Shown one piece after another: positions 30,514 to 41,392 of a stretch of 64,000 nt of DNA (position 1 is the stretch's first letter; each line of letters starts with the position of its first letter). This DNA comes from Hemibagrus wyckioides (lineage: Eukaryota > Chordata > Actinopteri > Siluriformes > Bagridae): assembly GCF_019097595.1 (NCBI RefSeq), contig NC_080711.1, positions 9,577,928 to 9,641,927 of the forward strand. Reading direction: 5' to 3'. The notes beneath the pieces were generated by a model that did no database searches, was not told where the DNA came from, and worked only from the letters and a program-made list of their open reading frames with translations. A program made the translations under genes and the position numbers.

Positions 30514-32941
30514 ATGTTTAGGTGTTTCATCTGTCAAGATTTGCATGCAAGCAGCCAGTTATTGTTAACTCACTTAAGAACTTATCATGGTTTCTATCCC
30601 AGTTTAAAGTTCAGGCTAATTTGTGCACAAGGTGGCTGTTGACGTCAGTTTTCAACTTTTTCTGGTCTCAGGAAACACTTAAATAATAGTCACCAAAATA
30701 ACTTAAATAGTAATACAGAGACTGTAACAGGCCAGACATCTCCAGTTGAACCCCAGGATCAGTCCAACAGTCCATCTTTTCAGTTTGGTGGCATAGAAGC
30801 AGTGTCATGTCCACAGTTAAGTGACGCAGATGATTGTCGTTCCTACTCTGAATGTTTAGAAAACAATGAATCAAGTGTGTCTCAAATACTGTAGATACAA
30901 AGACCATTTATGCCTCTATCATTGCAAAACTCCAGTCCAGTGGTGTTGCAAACAGTGTTGTTTCAAATATTGTGGGTGAACTGGAAGAACTTGCTGCAGG
31001 AATACACAGTCAAGTTAAGAATGATGTGGTGTTGGCTTTTCCAACTGATGACCCAATAAGATCTATGGTAGAGCACAGTCTAAATAAATTTGACAATCCA
31101 CTGACAAATTTTAATACTGAAACAAAAAGAACCAAATATTTTAGCGAGAAGTGGGGAGTTATTGAGCCAAAAGAAATCATGTTAGGTTATGACACTAGGA
31201 GAAACAAACAAACAGGCACTTATGACCAGGTACCAGTTAAAGACACTTTTGTTTATATTCTCATTTTGAAAACATTAAAATCTTTGTGCCACAATGCTGA
31301 TATTTGTAGGCTTCTTAGTACAATTAATGCATCGAAGTCTGAGCTTATTGAAGACTTTTGTGATTGAAATTCTTTCAAGACACATCCATTGTTTTCTAAA
31401 CATCAAAATGCTCTTCAGATTCAGTTGTACTATGATAACTTTGAAACTGCAAACCCACTTGGTTCAAAACAAGGTGTTCACAAGATTGGTGCTCTCTACT
31501 TTGTCCTCAGAAATCTGCCACCAAAAATAAATTCAGCAGTAATGAACATTCATTTAGTAGCACTGTTTCATGCTCAGGATCTTAAAAAATATGGCTTTAA
31601 TCCTGTTCTGCAGCCCTTAATTGATGATATTAAAATATTAGAGCATGATGGGCTTGACCTTCCAATCTCTACTGATCGGGTTTATGGAACCATATGTCAG
31701 GTGATGGGGGACAACTTAGGGATGCATTCAATTCTAGGTTTCTCAGAGTCTTTCAGTGGTCGTTACTTCTGTCGTTTGATTGAAAAGGATGATGCACAGT
31801 GTGTTTACAGTGAGGATGACCCAAAGATTGTCTTGTGTGGCAAGGAGGTTTTTGAGTTGCATTGCAAGGAACTGTCATCTGCTACTCACGGATCCACTGT
31901 CCTTGGTTTGAAACGAAATTCCACTCTGAACAGTTTAAATTTTTTTCACGTTTGTAATAATTTTGCATTTGATATTATGCATGATGTTCTTGAAGGGGTG
32001 GCGCAATATGAGATGAAGTTACTTTTTGAACATCTCTCAGAAAAGTTTTTGTCAAAACACAAATTGCTCTCCAGAATTTATGCTTTTGACTATGGACACT
32101 TGGAACGCAAGAACCATCCCACCAAGATTAATTGTTAGAAACCTTCCTCTGATTTTTGGTGATGTTGTGCCAGAGGGAAATCAAAATTGCCATTTATTGC
32201 TCCTCTTACTTCAAATATTCAACATAATTTTTTCTCCATCTATTACTCAAGGCATGACAGTGTATCTTAAATATTTAATAGCTGAACACCATGAGTTGTT
32301 TAAACAGTTGTATCCACATAGAAATCTTATACCAAAACATCACTACATGATCCACTATCCTGCAAATATTCGAAAAATAGGTCCCTTAATACATATGTGG
32401 AGTATGAGATTTGAGGCAAAGCACAGGGTATTCAAAAACACGCGAAAAACTTTAAGAACATCACAAAATCACTTGCAAAAAAACATCATATGGCTATAGC
32501 CTATCACTGGGAGACATCATCATTAAGGCACACTGAATATGGACCAATAAAAACATTAATTTTGAGTGATATTGATGATGGTGAGATGCTGGCAAGGTTT
32601 CTAAATGTCAGTATACATAAAGACATTTTTTCAACTAACTGGATAAGGCTGAATGGAACAGAGTACAGGGAAGGCCTGGTCATCTGCAGTTCTATTCAGG
32701 GTGACATGCCAGTATTCTCTAAAATAACCAAGATACTTCTGTTAGACTGTGTTATCTATTTTGCTGTCATGAAGCTTCGGATTGACTATTTTAGTGAACA
32801 TTGTCATGCTTACAAAGTCATGGAGAAGAGAAGGATGTTATTAAGGCTGATAGCCTGGAGATTAACAAACCTTTTGATTTACAAAGTGCATATGGTACAG
32901 ATGAGGGCCTGTACATTGTGCCTTTATTCTCACTGGTCTAA
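30514..32941 (+). pseudogene. Transposase-like gene with two C2H2 fingers, decayed
   Basis: The reading starts at ATG 30514 with MFRCFICQD, giving finger 1 (C-x2-C-x12-H-x4-H), then finger 2 at 30622-30693 (C-x4-C-x12-H-x4-H) broken by an in-frame TGA at 30640-30642. A further TAG lies near 30891. The frame then changes to that of 30972, with a TGA at 31365-31367. The long block 31389-32138 has GVHKIGALYFVLRNLPP, FHAQDLKKYGF, GDNLGMHSILGF and DIMHDVLEGVAQYEMKLL. After a shift near 32110 come MTVYLKYLI, PKHHYMIHYP and MWSMRFEAKHR. Further shifts near 32445 and 32845 restore KKHHMAIAYHWE and a C-terminus ending LYIVPLFSLV, stop 32939-32941. The motif order recalls the tnp2/Transposase_21 type of CACTA (En/Spm) elements, which is an inference. 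Related unnamed proteins are abundant in fish. Confidence 0.75.
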
Positions 32942-33142
32942 ATTTCCCTTTTATTGCTCATTGTAACTATTGGATTTGATCACCAAAATGCAAAATGTAC
33001 CATTTTATTTATTTATTTTTAGGAGAGCCAAAATGAATGGTGACTGATCCCTGACTGACCACCTTGTTTTAAAAAATAACCTTTGCTACAGTTTTGTCAG
33101 CTTTAATTCCTTCTTGTAATTAACTGAATTCATCAGTATGTG

Positions 33143-33300
33143 TCAGTGTAGTGTAAAAAATACTAACTGGTGATATTAAATAACACTGGGGATGTTGGAT
33201 ATTTAACACTAATGGTGAAAATACATGTATCCATGTAGTGTAAAAACACACTTTATGGTGTTGCAAAACTACACTGTGAGTGTTGGCAATTTGACCAATT
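33143..33300. repeat. ACACT/AGTGT-rich block, possible element end
   Basis: Repeated TAACACT, AGTGTAAAAA and ATGGTGTT motifs occur, together with CAGTGTAGTG near 33143 and an inverted ACTACACTG near 33268. Such subterminal repeats are usual at ends of CACTA-type and other cut-and-paste elements. The block lies about 200 bp past the transposase-like gene. Confidence 0.45.
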
Positions 33301-33309
33301 TGACCTCCG

Positions 33310-33729
33310 TACATTTTAATACTCACTGTTGGGTTTGTTTTGATTTTTGTGAAGCAGATCACCAGGATTTTTGCCACTGAAAAGTGGAAACCCCATTCAT
33401 TAGCCCAGTTTTCTACTATGCTGCAGCAGTCTGCAAACATTTCTCCACAAACAAGCACGTTTCTATGTCATGAGACAGTCTTATCTTATTCGTTTCTTCT
33501 TCTTCATCTTCTGCTCTTTTGCATTTGTTTATGGTAGTGCCATATCTACTGTACTGGAGAGTGGAACCTATTGTTGCCAGGTCTGCAGTTTTCCACCTTT
33601 TTTGTCATTATGCTTTCACCGTCCACTAAGACAGGGAAACCTGCATATTAATGCGGTTATCAAATCAGCCAATCATGTGTCAGCAGCACAGTGAAACTAT
33701 TTGATTTACTATTTATATTCTTCCTGGCA
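33310..33729. other. Intergenic sequence, nothing recognised
   Basis: No supportable gene or repeat. Confidence 0.5.
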
Positions 33730-34010
33730 GCTCAAAATTATCTTCACATTTTCCTCTGAGTGCTCGTATAAACATCAGCAGAACTGTTGCTTTTTGTATT
33801 TTTTGTTTTGTTTTGTTTTTCACACACACTATAGAAAACTCTAGAGAGACTCTTGTGTGTGAAATTTTCAGGACATCAGCAATTTCTGAAATACTCACAC
33901 CTGTTAAATACTCATTTGTTACCAACGTCCATGCCATGGTTAAAGTCACAGAGATGGGGTATGTTGAAATAAGAGCATATTCCATCATAGAGTAGTGTGA
34001 GACAGCGCAA
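33730..34010 (-). mobile_element. Tc1-like fragment (family of 16.5 and 36 kb)
   Basis: The plus strand reads AACTCTAGAGAGACTCTTG, CAGCAATTTCTGAAATACTC and CATGCCATGGTTAAAGTCAC. This is the antisense of the N-terminal transposase region of that family. The ORF on the minus strand here is a remnant with no start or catalytic region. Confidence 0.65.
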
Positions 34011-34039
34011 TGCAAAGTAAAGCACTGTAACCCCCCCAT

Positions 34040-34509
34040 AGTGGAGAATTTCCCCCACTTACCACAGGTGAGGCAGTGGTAGCTCAGGTGCAGCCCCCAA
34101 GGATAAGGTTTAAATCCTCAAATATCCTAAATCCTAAAATCCTAAAATAACATTTTCTACACAAAAGTTGTCATTTGATAATTCCAAAGCCACTCCAAAC
34201 CTCAAATGATCAAATGAATATGTCCCTTATTTTGTGTAATCACATTTTTTTTGTTTTGGCTACCAGCTGGGGAAGAACAAGATTAACCAATTGGAATTCT
34301 GTATTTTTCTCATTTAACTCTGGGGTCAGGTATATTGAGATGATAGGTGATGAAGGACCATCCGAAGAACCACTTCTTTTTCAGCAGAACTGTCATAAAG
34401 GAATTTTACATTAGTGCTACTGATATATAAAGATTGGTTGACAGTAGATCATAGCTTAAATCGTTACAATAACTAATTTCTGCTCATACTGATGTATAAC
34501 TACACATCT
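34040..34509. other. Intergenic sequence, nothing recognised
   Basis: A short C-rich run and AT-rich sequence; no gene. Confidence 0.5.
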
Positions 34510-34740
34510 ACACAAAGTACTAAATGGCCAAATGTATGTGTACACCTAATTTTCCATGCCATGTGTGGTATTCCCCCAAACTGTTGCCCCAATGTTGTAT
34601 GTGCACAGTTGTTTAGAACATCTTTAAGTTCTGTAGCATTAAGATTTTCCCTTCAACTGAAACTAAAGGGCCCAAACCTGGTCCAGCATGAAGCTGCTCC
34701 AATACATCAACTGAGGTCCATGGAGACATGGTCTGTGTGT
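34510..34740. mobile_element. Rearranged Tc1-like fragment (internal inversion), copy 2
   Basis: It opens with a terminal-like TGGCCAAATGTATGTGTACACC. Bases about 34545-34680 encode GLGPLVSVEGKILM... on the minus strand, and 34680-34735 encode QHEAAPIHQLRSMETW on the plus strand. The junction GGGCCCAAACCTGGTCCAGC is the reverse complement of that in copy 1. Confidence 0.75.
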
Positions 34741-34759
34741 GATTATTATTATTATTATT

Positions 34760-35260
34760 AAAAAGTAGAAATACATAAACAAACAAAAAAAAAACACAAC
34801 TTGACATACTTCACTGTATCAACAATTATACTTTTAATTTTATGTTGTTTTTTTTGTAAATCAATCTAGCGATAGCTTTAGATTATGCAATATCTGTCAT
34901 ATAAATTAGTTTTTACTACAGAGACAATACTCCGTTAATGAGCATGTCCATTACATTAACACGTTTGATAAATACATACATGCGCGCGCGCACGCACACA
35001 CTTAACAGCTGACGCCTCTTTCAAATGCGATCACAACTTGATCGATTCCCCAAAGTTTCGATTCTTCGATTATGTCCTGGACATTTAAGCATTTTGTTAA
35101 CCAGCCTAAAAAGTTACCCACGATATTAACTCATCGCAGTAGCTGATTTCCTGGAGCTCAAGTGCTACACAACTATCTGTTATTTCTTTCCTTAAATTAT
35201 TACACTTCCCCTTTATTTATCTGATCAGAAACATGTGATTTCCTCCACAGAGTTGGTTCT
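34760..35260. other. AT-rich flank upstream of the GIMAP-like gene
   Basis: An (ATT)n run at 34742-34759 precedes it. A GCGCGC / CGCACACAC stretch lies near 34983-34999. No gene. Confidence 0.5.
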
Positions 35261-35261
35261 A

Positions 35262-35307
35262 TAGAAGTGTGGGGCGGGGATACTGCTGGAGAGGAAGAAA
35301 AGAATGT

Positions 35308-35346
<39 letters not shown>

Positions 35347-35389
35347 GGGTAGGAGGGGGTATACAGAGGAACTGCAGCTCAGCACAAAG
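35262..35389 (+). promoter_or_regulatory. Likely promoter/leader of the GIMAP-like gene
   Basis: A GC box (GGGGCGGGG, 35271-35279) and an (AG)n run (35311-35342) lie within 120 bp upstream of the ATG at 35390. The transcription start is not identifiable. Confidence 0.4.
35311..35342. repeat. (AG)n microsatellite
   Basis: A purine run in the presumed leader of the GIMAP-like gene. Confidence 0.95.
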
Positions 35390-38300
35390 ATGGCTACAGT
35401 TCCCTTCAGCTCAAATCCTGGTAAGTCTCTACATAAACATTATCCTCCTCAGTATGTACGCATGTCTCACACACACCTGGCACTGCCTATGTGTAGTGTC
35501 TCTATCTCGGGGTTTGTCCTGCATGCTGTCTCTCCGAGAAGGACTATCGTTTTGCAATCGTTGTGGCTCTAGCATTCTAATGGGTTTGTTGCTGTGTCCC
35601 ACTGGGGAACCAGATTACAGGGGGTTTTCCTTTTTCACAAATGCTTCAGTGTAGACCATGTCTAGAAAGCTAGAATCGTTATCTATCGAAGGAACCTGTG
35701 AGAAACCGTCTGAGACTGCAGTTTCGATTTTGTTCAGATCAGAGGTTTGATATCCTTTCATTAACCACTGTTGGGTGACAAATCCAAGGTCTCGTACTGA
35801 GTCTGAAACTGTACAGCACTGACTAATAACCTGCAGAGAATTTACTTAGTTGAACTGAGTACTGTAGTCTATGCTATACACACGCATCCAAATATCAGGG
35901 ACACACTTACCTGCCACTTTAATAGGAACATGTGTCATTTTGCTTATTCATGTTCTTGATAAACCAATGCCGGCAGCGTGATGGATAAAATCATGCAGAT
36001 AGGCAAGAGCTTCAGTTAATGTTCACATCAAACATTAGAGCAGGGAAAATATGTCTCTGTGATTTTGATTGTGGTATGAATGTTGGCTCCAGATGGTCTG
36101 CTTTGATTATTTCAAGAAACTGTTGATCTTGCTGCCATATATATGTTTACAACCATATATGTTATTAGATACCTGGTTTTACTGTTTCTCAAGTTTGCAC
36201 ATTCCATTTTGTTATGTTACACATTGTTGTTTTTCGGCGCTATGTGTCCTGTCTTGTGTTGTTTTTTTGGACGTCCAGTTTCTGCACTGACTTGTCTTTG
36301 CACTGTTTGCACCTGGTTTCACTTTATGTAGCTAGGACAAACTTCTGTCCCTAGCTCTGTGTTGTTGTTTCTGTTTTGTAATTATATGTTGTATGTTGTC
36401 TATGTACCACCAGGGTCCTGGATAAACGTTTCATTACAGCCAAATGTGGTTGAAATGACAATAAAGCTTCTTGACTTGACTTGACTTGACTTGACTTTCT
36501 AGGATTTTCACAGAATGATGTAAAAAAAAATACAGTGAGCAACAGTTCTGCAAATGGAAATGCCTGGTTGGTAAAAAGGATGAGAAGACAATTCCCCGAT
36601 GACAGGAATACTACAACAAGTAACATAACCACTGTCTACAGCCATGGTGAGCAGAAAAGCATGTCAAGATGCAAAACATGTCGAACCTTGAGGCAGATGG
36701 GTTACAACAGGGTTCCTCTCCTGTTGGCCAAGAACAGGAATCTGAGGGTATAGTGCACATAGAATCATCATAACTGGGAAGTAGAAAATTGGAAAAAGAT
36801 TAACCGATGGTTCTGTACTCTTCTGTGTAAACACTAGAGAGTGTCGTGTATTGTAATTGGCAGGAGAACATTTTCTAAAATTCTCAACTCAGCCCATCTG
36901 GCACCAACAACCATGCCACGGTCAAAGACACTGAGATCATATTATATTAAGAGATGACAAAACATAATATTATGTATTGATCTGCATTGGTGCAAACTGT
37001 AAATGCATCAAAATCAATGGTAGTGATGTTTTAACATATAGTGTGCTATTATATCATCCACTAAACAATCCTGATATCTATCAGTGTGCCAGAATTTAGT
37101 GGACATGCACAACAATAAAATCACTTGCTGCTTTTTATACTCCACTCCTTATTTGATGGACAGATAAGAACCTTTGGCTATTCTGAAAAAAACATGGATG
37201 CTTATGTCTTCATGGGCCTCTTGGAAGTATGGAAATATGGACAAACATATGTGAATGCTTGGCCATTAAACCTATACATGGGACTTTGTACACTATTTTC
37301 TAAAATGTCTTTGTATACTGTAGCATTAAGAGCTCCTATTTGCTGGAACAAAGGGATCCAAAACTGATCCAGCATGACTGTTTTCATGAGCATAACGCAA
37401 GCTCCATGAAAATAGAGTTTGTCAAGGTTGAAGTGGAAGAACTCGAGTGGCCTTCACAGAACCGTGACCTGAACCCCACTGAACACCTATGGGATGAACT
37501 GGATCACAAACTGCATGCCAGGCTTTCTCATCTGTCATCAATGCCTGACCTCACTGATGCTATTGTGGCTGAATGGGCACAGAATCCCACAGTCATGCTC
37601 CCAAAATTCCCCAGATCCAAAATTCCTCCCAAGATTAATGTAGGTTATTATAACAGCAAAGGGAGACTAAAACCTTCTAATGAAGCAGAAACCTTGAGTA
37701 AGTCTAAAATAAGACACTTTCCCTAATCCTGGAAATAAATTTACATCTTGGCTTACTTTTAAGATTTTCTCATGATACCTCTAGTAGACTCTAGTGCTCT
37801 TGCAAGATCACTTGTATATTGTTAGACTGCATATTTGTTTTCATAGATTTCTTTAGGAAATTCTGCCTATAGGATATAGATAATTGTTATAATAGATACA
37901 ATAACTAATAATAGCTAATAATCTCTGCCATCTCTGTGTCTTTATACAGTTGCCCCCTGGATTACTTTCTGTCTCACTTGCTTTGAATAAAACCTGCCAG
38001 CTGTGGTTTGGTTTCTGCATCACCTCACTCCCTTTGTTGTTAACTTTTCCCTTTTTTCTGTTAGAGTCACCTTGTCTGTCAAAGAGGCATATCCTTTTGC
38101 TGGGTTATCACAGCTCTGGCAAAACCTCATCCTGCATCACCATTACTGGCCAAGAGGATCTACAGGTCAGGCCTTGCACAGAAGAACCCGTTCTTTGCAT
38201 GAAGACATTGGGAAGCAGTCTCCTTTTTGTGGTGGACACTCCTGGATGGAATATGGATAATGAAGATGCAGCAGGAGAAAAGCTGGACAGCCAGAACTCC

Positions 38301-41088
38301 ACAATGGCCCATATCAGGCATCTGTGTTATCCAGGTATCCATGCTGTCCTGCTAGTGGTGCCAATTGGAGAGCCGTTTACTGAACTCCACAGGAAGGGCA
38401 TGGTGGATCGCGTGGAGGCAGCCGGGACAGACGTGTGGAAGTTCTCTATAGTGTTGTTCACCAGGGCAGACAGGCTCTGGGGCAACGGTGTAGAAGAGTT
38501 TATCACAGAAGGTGGAATGGCCCTTCAGAGACTGGTGGACAAATGTGGGAACCGATATCATGCTCTGGACAACAGCTGCACTGACAACAGCACACAAGTT
38601 GATGAGCTTCTGCAAAAGTTGGAAGAGATGCTGAAGGAGAATGAGGGATCCTTCTTTGCAATGAATGAGAGGATTGTTACACCTTCAAGCGAATGGATGG
38701 TCCAAGGAGAAGAGAGACAGCAAATGATCACAGGTGATACAGAGGTGATGTCACCCATGTTTAGATCACCACCACGAGGTGAGATCTTCTCACGGTTCTC
38801 TGTTACATATATATATGGTTAAGCTGCAACATTTATGATTTCTGACCCCTTGCTCTGACAATACTATTTGACCTGTGTATTTGCAGAGCATGGTTTTGTG
38901 AAACAAGAGAATATGATCTCTAGTTGGAAAAAGTAGAGGGTAGAATGTACTGTTTGTTATTTATTCTTTTAGAACAGAGTGTCATTTTTTGACCCCATTT
39001 GTTGACCTTCCAATTCTCCCCTAAGAAAACAGCCCTTCACCCAGTCAGTCGGCAGCTACTAACTGGGAGAACGAATTCCAGCTCATGCTTCCTTAGATTT
39101 ATTTAAAGTCAGCCAACTGCATTGTTTTGAACTGCTGCTCACAGGGCACCATTATAGTCTCAGAGGAAAGTGTTATCAACCCTCTTCCACATACATGAAC
39201 CAACAGATTGTCTACTCTCCCAAGGTTGTCTACGGTAACTGTGATTGACAGGCGAGTATGCCAATTCCCTTATTTCCTAGTGATAGATGGCTATGATATC
39301 ATCAGGACTAAAACTATGGAGTTATTGTTGCTAATAATATAAAAGTTGTGGCCAAAGTTTGAAGGTGGAAGGTGTACAAGCCTTTAAAATGAAAGGCTAA
39401 GATTTTTGTCGCAGTGTGGTGCAATGTAAACAATACAATATAAAATAAAATGGTTAAAAAGGTTAAATTTAGAATTCTAGAGGGTTCCATATAAAATTCC
39501 TTTAGGTAACACTGAAGAAAAAAACTCTAAAGAACCTGAATTGAATTTGAACTGTCCTGATAATGCTTGTATTGAACTGTTTTGTGTTTTTTCCCCCATT
39601 CATCTCTCTACCTGTCCCTCTATCTGTCTCTTGCTCCCAGAACTGCGCATGTTGTTAGTGGGATGGCAAGGTTCAGGCAAAAGTTCAGCAGGAAACATGA
39701 TCTTGGGTGAACGCAAGTTTGAATCAGGTTTTCATACTGAAGTGTCCTTGCGCCGTCAGGCTCACGTTAATGGGCGGCGTGTGACAATAGTGGACACACC
39801 AGGCTGGGACTGGTTTTCTGTCCATCGCACACCTCGTCACATCAGAAAGGAAATCAAACGAGGGGCGGGGCTGCTTCACCCTGGACCACATGCTCTCTTA
39901 CTGGTCATTCCTGTCATTTCCACCCTCACTTCCCGGAAGAGACGAGCCCTTAAAAGTCATTTGGAGATGTTTGGTGAGGACGCCTCTCTCCACACCATAG
40001 TACTGTTCTCTTGTGGTGACTGGCTGGGCTGTACACCAATCGAGGAGCATCTCCAAAGGGATGGTGGACAATTGTTGAGGCTGATGGAGCACTGCCTGAA
40101 CTTCTACCATGTGCTGGACAGCACTAATTCAAAGAGAGGTCAAGAGCAGGTGGGCGAGCTTCTGCTTAAAGTAGAAGAAATGGTGGCACAGAATGAAGAA
40201 CAGCCGTTCTTACCTGTCAAATGTGAGTACATCTGTCTTCTTGAAAAATACAATTCTCGTATTGCAAATGAGTGTTTAGTAGATAGACACTGTATAATAT
40301 GGTATAAGGTGAAAGGGTCTAATGAAACAAAAAAAATTTTACTCTTACATAAATCTGGCTTTGTTATCTAAGAATGTAATTTATTTGCAAAAAAGCGTAA
40401 AACAGTTTATACCACAATGCTTAAATTAAATTCTAAAAAATAGAATTCATATAAAAAATAGATCTAATTTTTTAAATCTTTTAAAAATACATATTTCACC
40501 ACCAAAAGAAACATGGAATATTTATTTTAAATATTTTTAAAAAATTGAAATGTGTGTGCGTTCTCAAGTCCCAAATCCACCTCTAGTGACCAGATTAAAT
40601 GAAAAGAAAGACAAATGAATATAAAGTAGGAAAATAGAAGGAAATAATAATTTAGTATTATAACAGCAGCTCCAAAAGTAGTGCAAGCTGCAAGACAAAT
40701 CACAGGATTATGTTCATCTGCTCATTCATTTCTATATCTAACACAAGGATTTGTATGCAAATTGCTCGACATTATTATCCTCTGGCTTTTGTGTGTTTTT
40801 GTTAATGAGAAATAGCTTTTGTCAAACTATAATTATCAGCAATTTTTTTGGCTTCAGGTCATTAAATAGTTCAGCCAGGAGGAGTCCTGTTTAATCCGGC
40901 AAATTTCAAGAGAATAGAAGAAACACTGCCAGTATTTTCACCTTTGGTTTACTTTAACGCTTGACTATGAACTTTCTGTGCATTATAATTTCTTTGCATA
41001 TCTAATAGCATTTTCTTCTTCTTCTGTGTTTGCAGTGTATGAAGAACAAGACAACCAGACATTGTGTGAGAAATGCACTCTGCAGTGA
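35390..41088 (+). CDS. GIMAP/AIG1-type GTPase with two tandem G domains, four exons
   Basis: GIMAP proteins are septin-related GTPases of immune cells and fish have large families of them; most resemble mammalian GIMAP4, 7 or 8. Exons: 35390-35420, 38065-38778, 39641-40222 and 41036-41088. All are GT-AG with matching phase, 1380 nt (459 aa plus stop). Domain 1 spans about residues 18-235: P-loop GYHSSGKT (24-31), DTPGW (68-72), TRAD (143-146) in the G4 place. Domain 2 spans about 249-430: P-loop GWQGSGKS (256-263), the typical SAGNMILGE after it, DTPGW (300-304), SCGD (372-375) in the G4 place. Each G domain sits in one exon, as in GIMAP8, which has three. There is no signal peptide or transmembrane segment; the last exon adds 18 residues with two cysteines. 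AATAAA lies at 41387-41392. Intron 1 holds several Tc1 and LINE fragments. Domain 1 lacks the usual SAGN.ILG after the P-loop and may be divergent. The first and last exons rest on splice phase alone. Confidence 0.85.
35885..36960. mobile_element. Tc1-like copy split by a LINE tail
   Basis: The 5' part (35885-36115) has CTGCCACTTTAATAGGAACA and GTTAATGTTCACATC, up to CAAGAAACTGTTGATC. The central part (36498-36780) resumes with AGGATTTTCACAGAATG, GCTGATGAGCAGAAAAGC-like sequence and GAACCTTGAGGCAGATGGG; it encodes KTCRTLRQMGYNRVPLLLAK on the plus strand. An antisense arm (36825-36960) holds CCATGCCACGGTCAAAGAC. The family is that of 16.5 and 33.7 kb. No intact transposase. Confidence 0.7.
36116..36497 (+). 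mobile_element. LINE 3' untranslated region with (TTGAC)n tail
   Basis: A GTACCACCAGGGTCCTGGAT stretch, TGGTTGAAATGACAATAAAG and a (CTTGA)n tail (36471-36496) are typical of a fish LINE 3' end. It interrupts the Tc1 copy. Confidence 0.7.
37185..37650. mobile_element. Rearranged Tc1-like fragment (internal inversion), copy 3
   Basis: Bases about 37200-37365 encode transposase on the minus strand (ALNATVYKDILENSVQ). Bases 37365-37640 encode its continuation on the plus strand: IQHDCF, EVEELEWPSQNRDLNPTEHL, then WDELDHKL, DLTDAIVAEW. The junction GATCCAAAACTGATCCAGCA corresponds to that of copies 1 and 2. This is the most complete of the three. Confidence 0.75.
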
Positions 41089-41392
41089 AAAGAAAAAAAA
41101 AAACCCCGAATAAACAACAAATGTACACACTATACAGAGATTACATGATGAAGAGTTTACTTGCATAATCAGGCTGGAGTTATTTTTGCATTCCAAACAC
41201 GATTCGCATCAAATTTGCTGCAATTCCTCGGAAAAGTACAACAAAACGCTCAAAAGGGTCAGTAAAGGGGGGTTTGTGAAGATACTTGAATTGGGATGAG
41301 TGAGGTGTGCTCATTTTTAAAATATTGGCTTTATTACTTATCTAAAGTGCTTTATTTTTCTGTATCCTAAGTGTATATATTCATGAAATAAA

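Noticed and set aside
37950..38822. Taking 37950 as the start of a separate GTPase gene
   Set aside because: The first 38 codons are intronic; the acceptor at 38065 joins in phase with the exon at 35390.
39541..40371. A third independent GTPase gene starting at 39541
   Set aside because: The start lies before a clear acceptor (39641) and the tail after 40222 reads through a donor; it is the second domain of the same gene.
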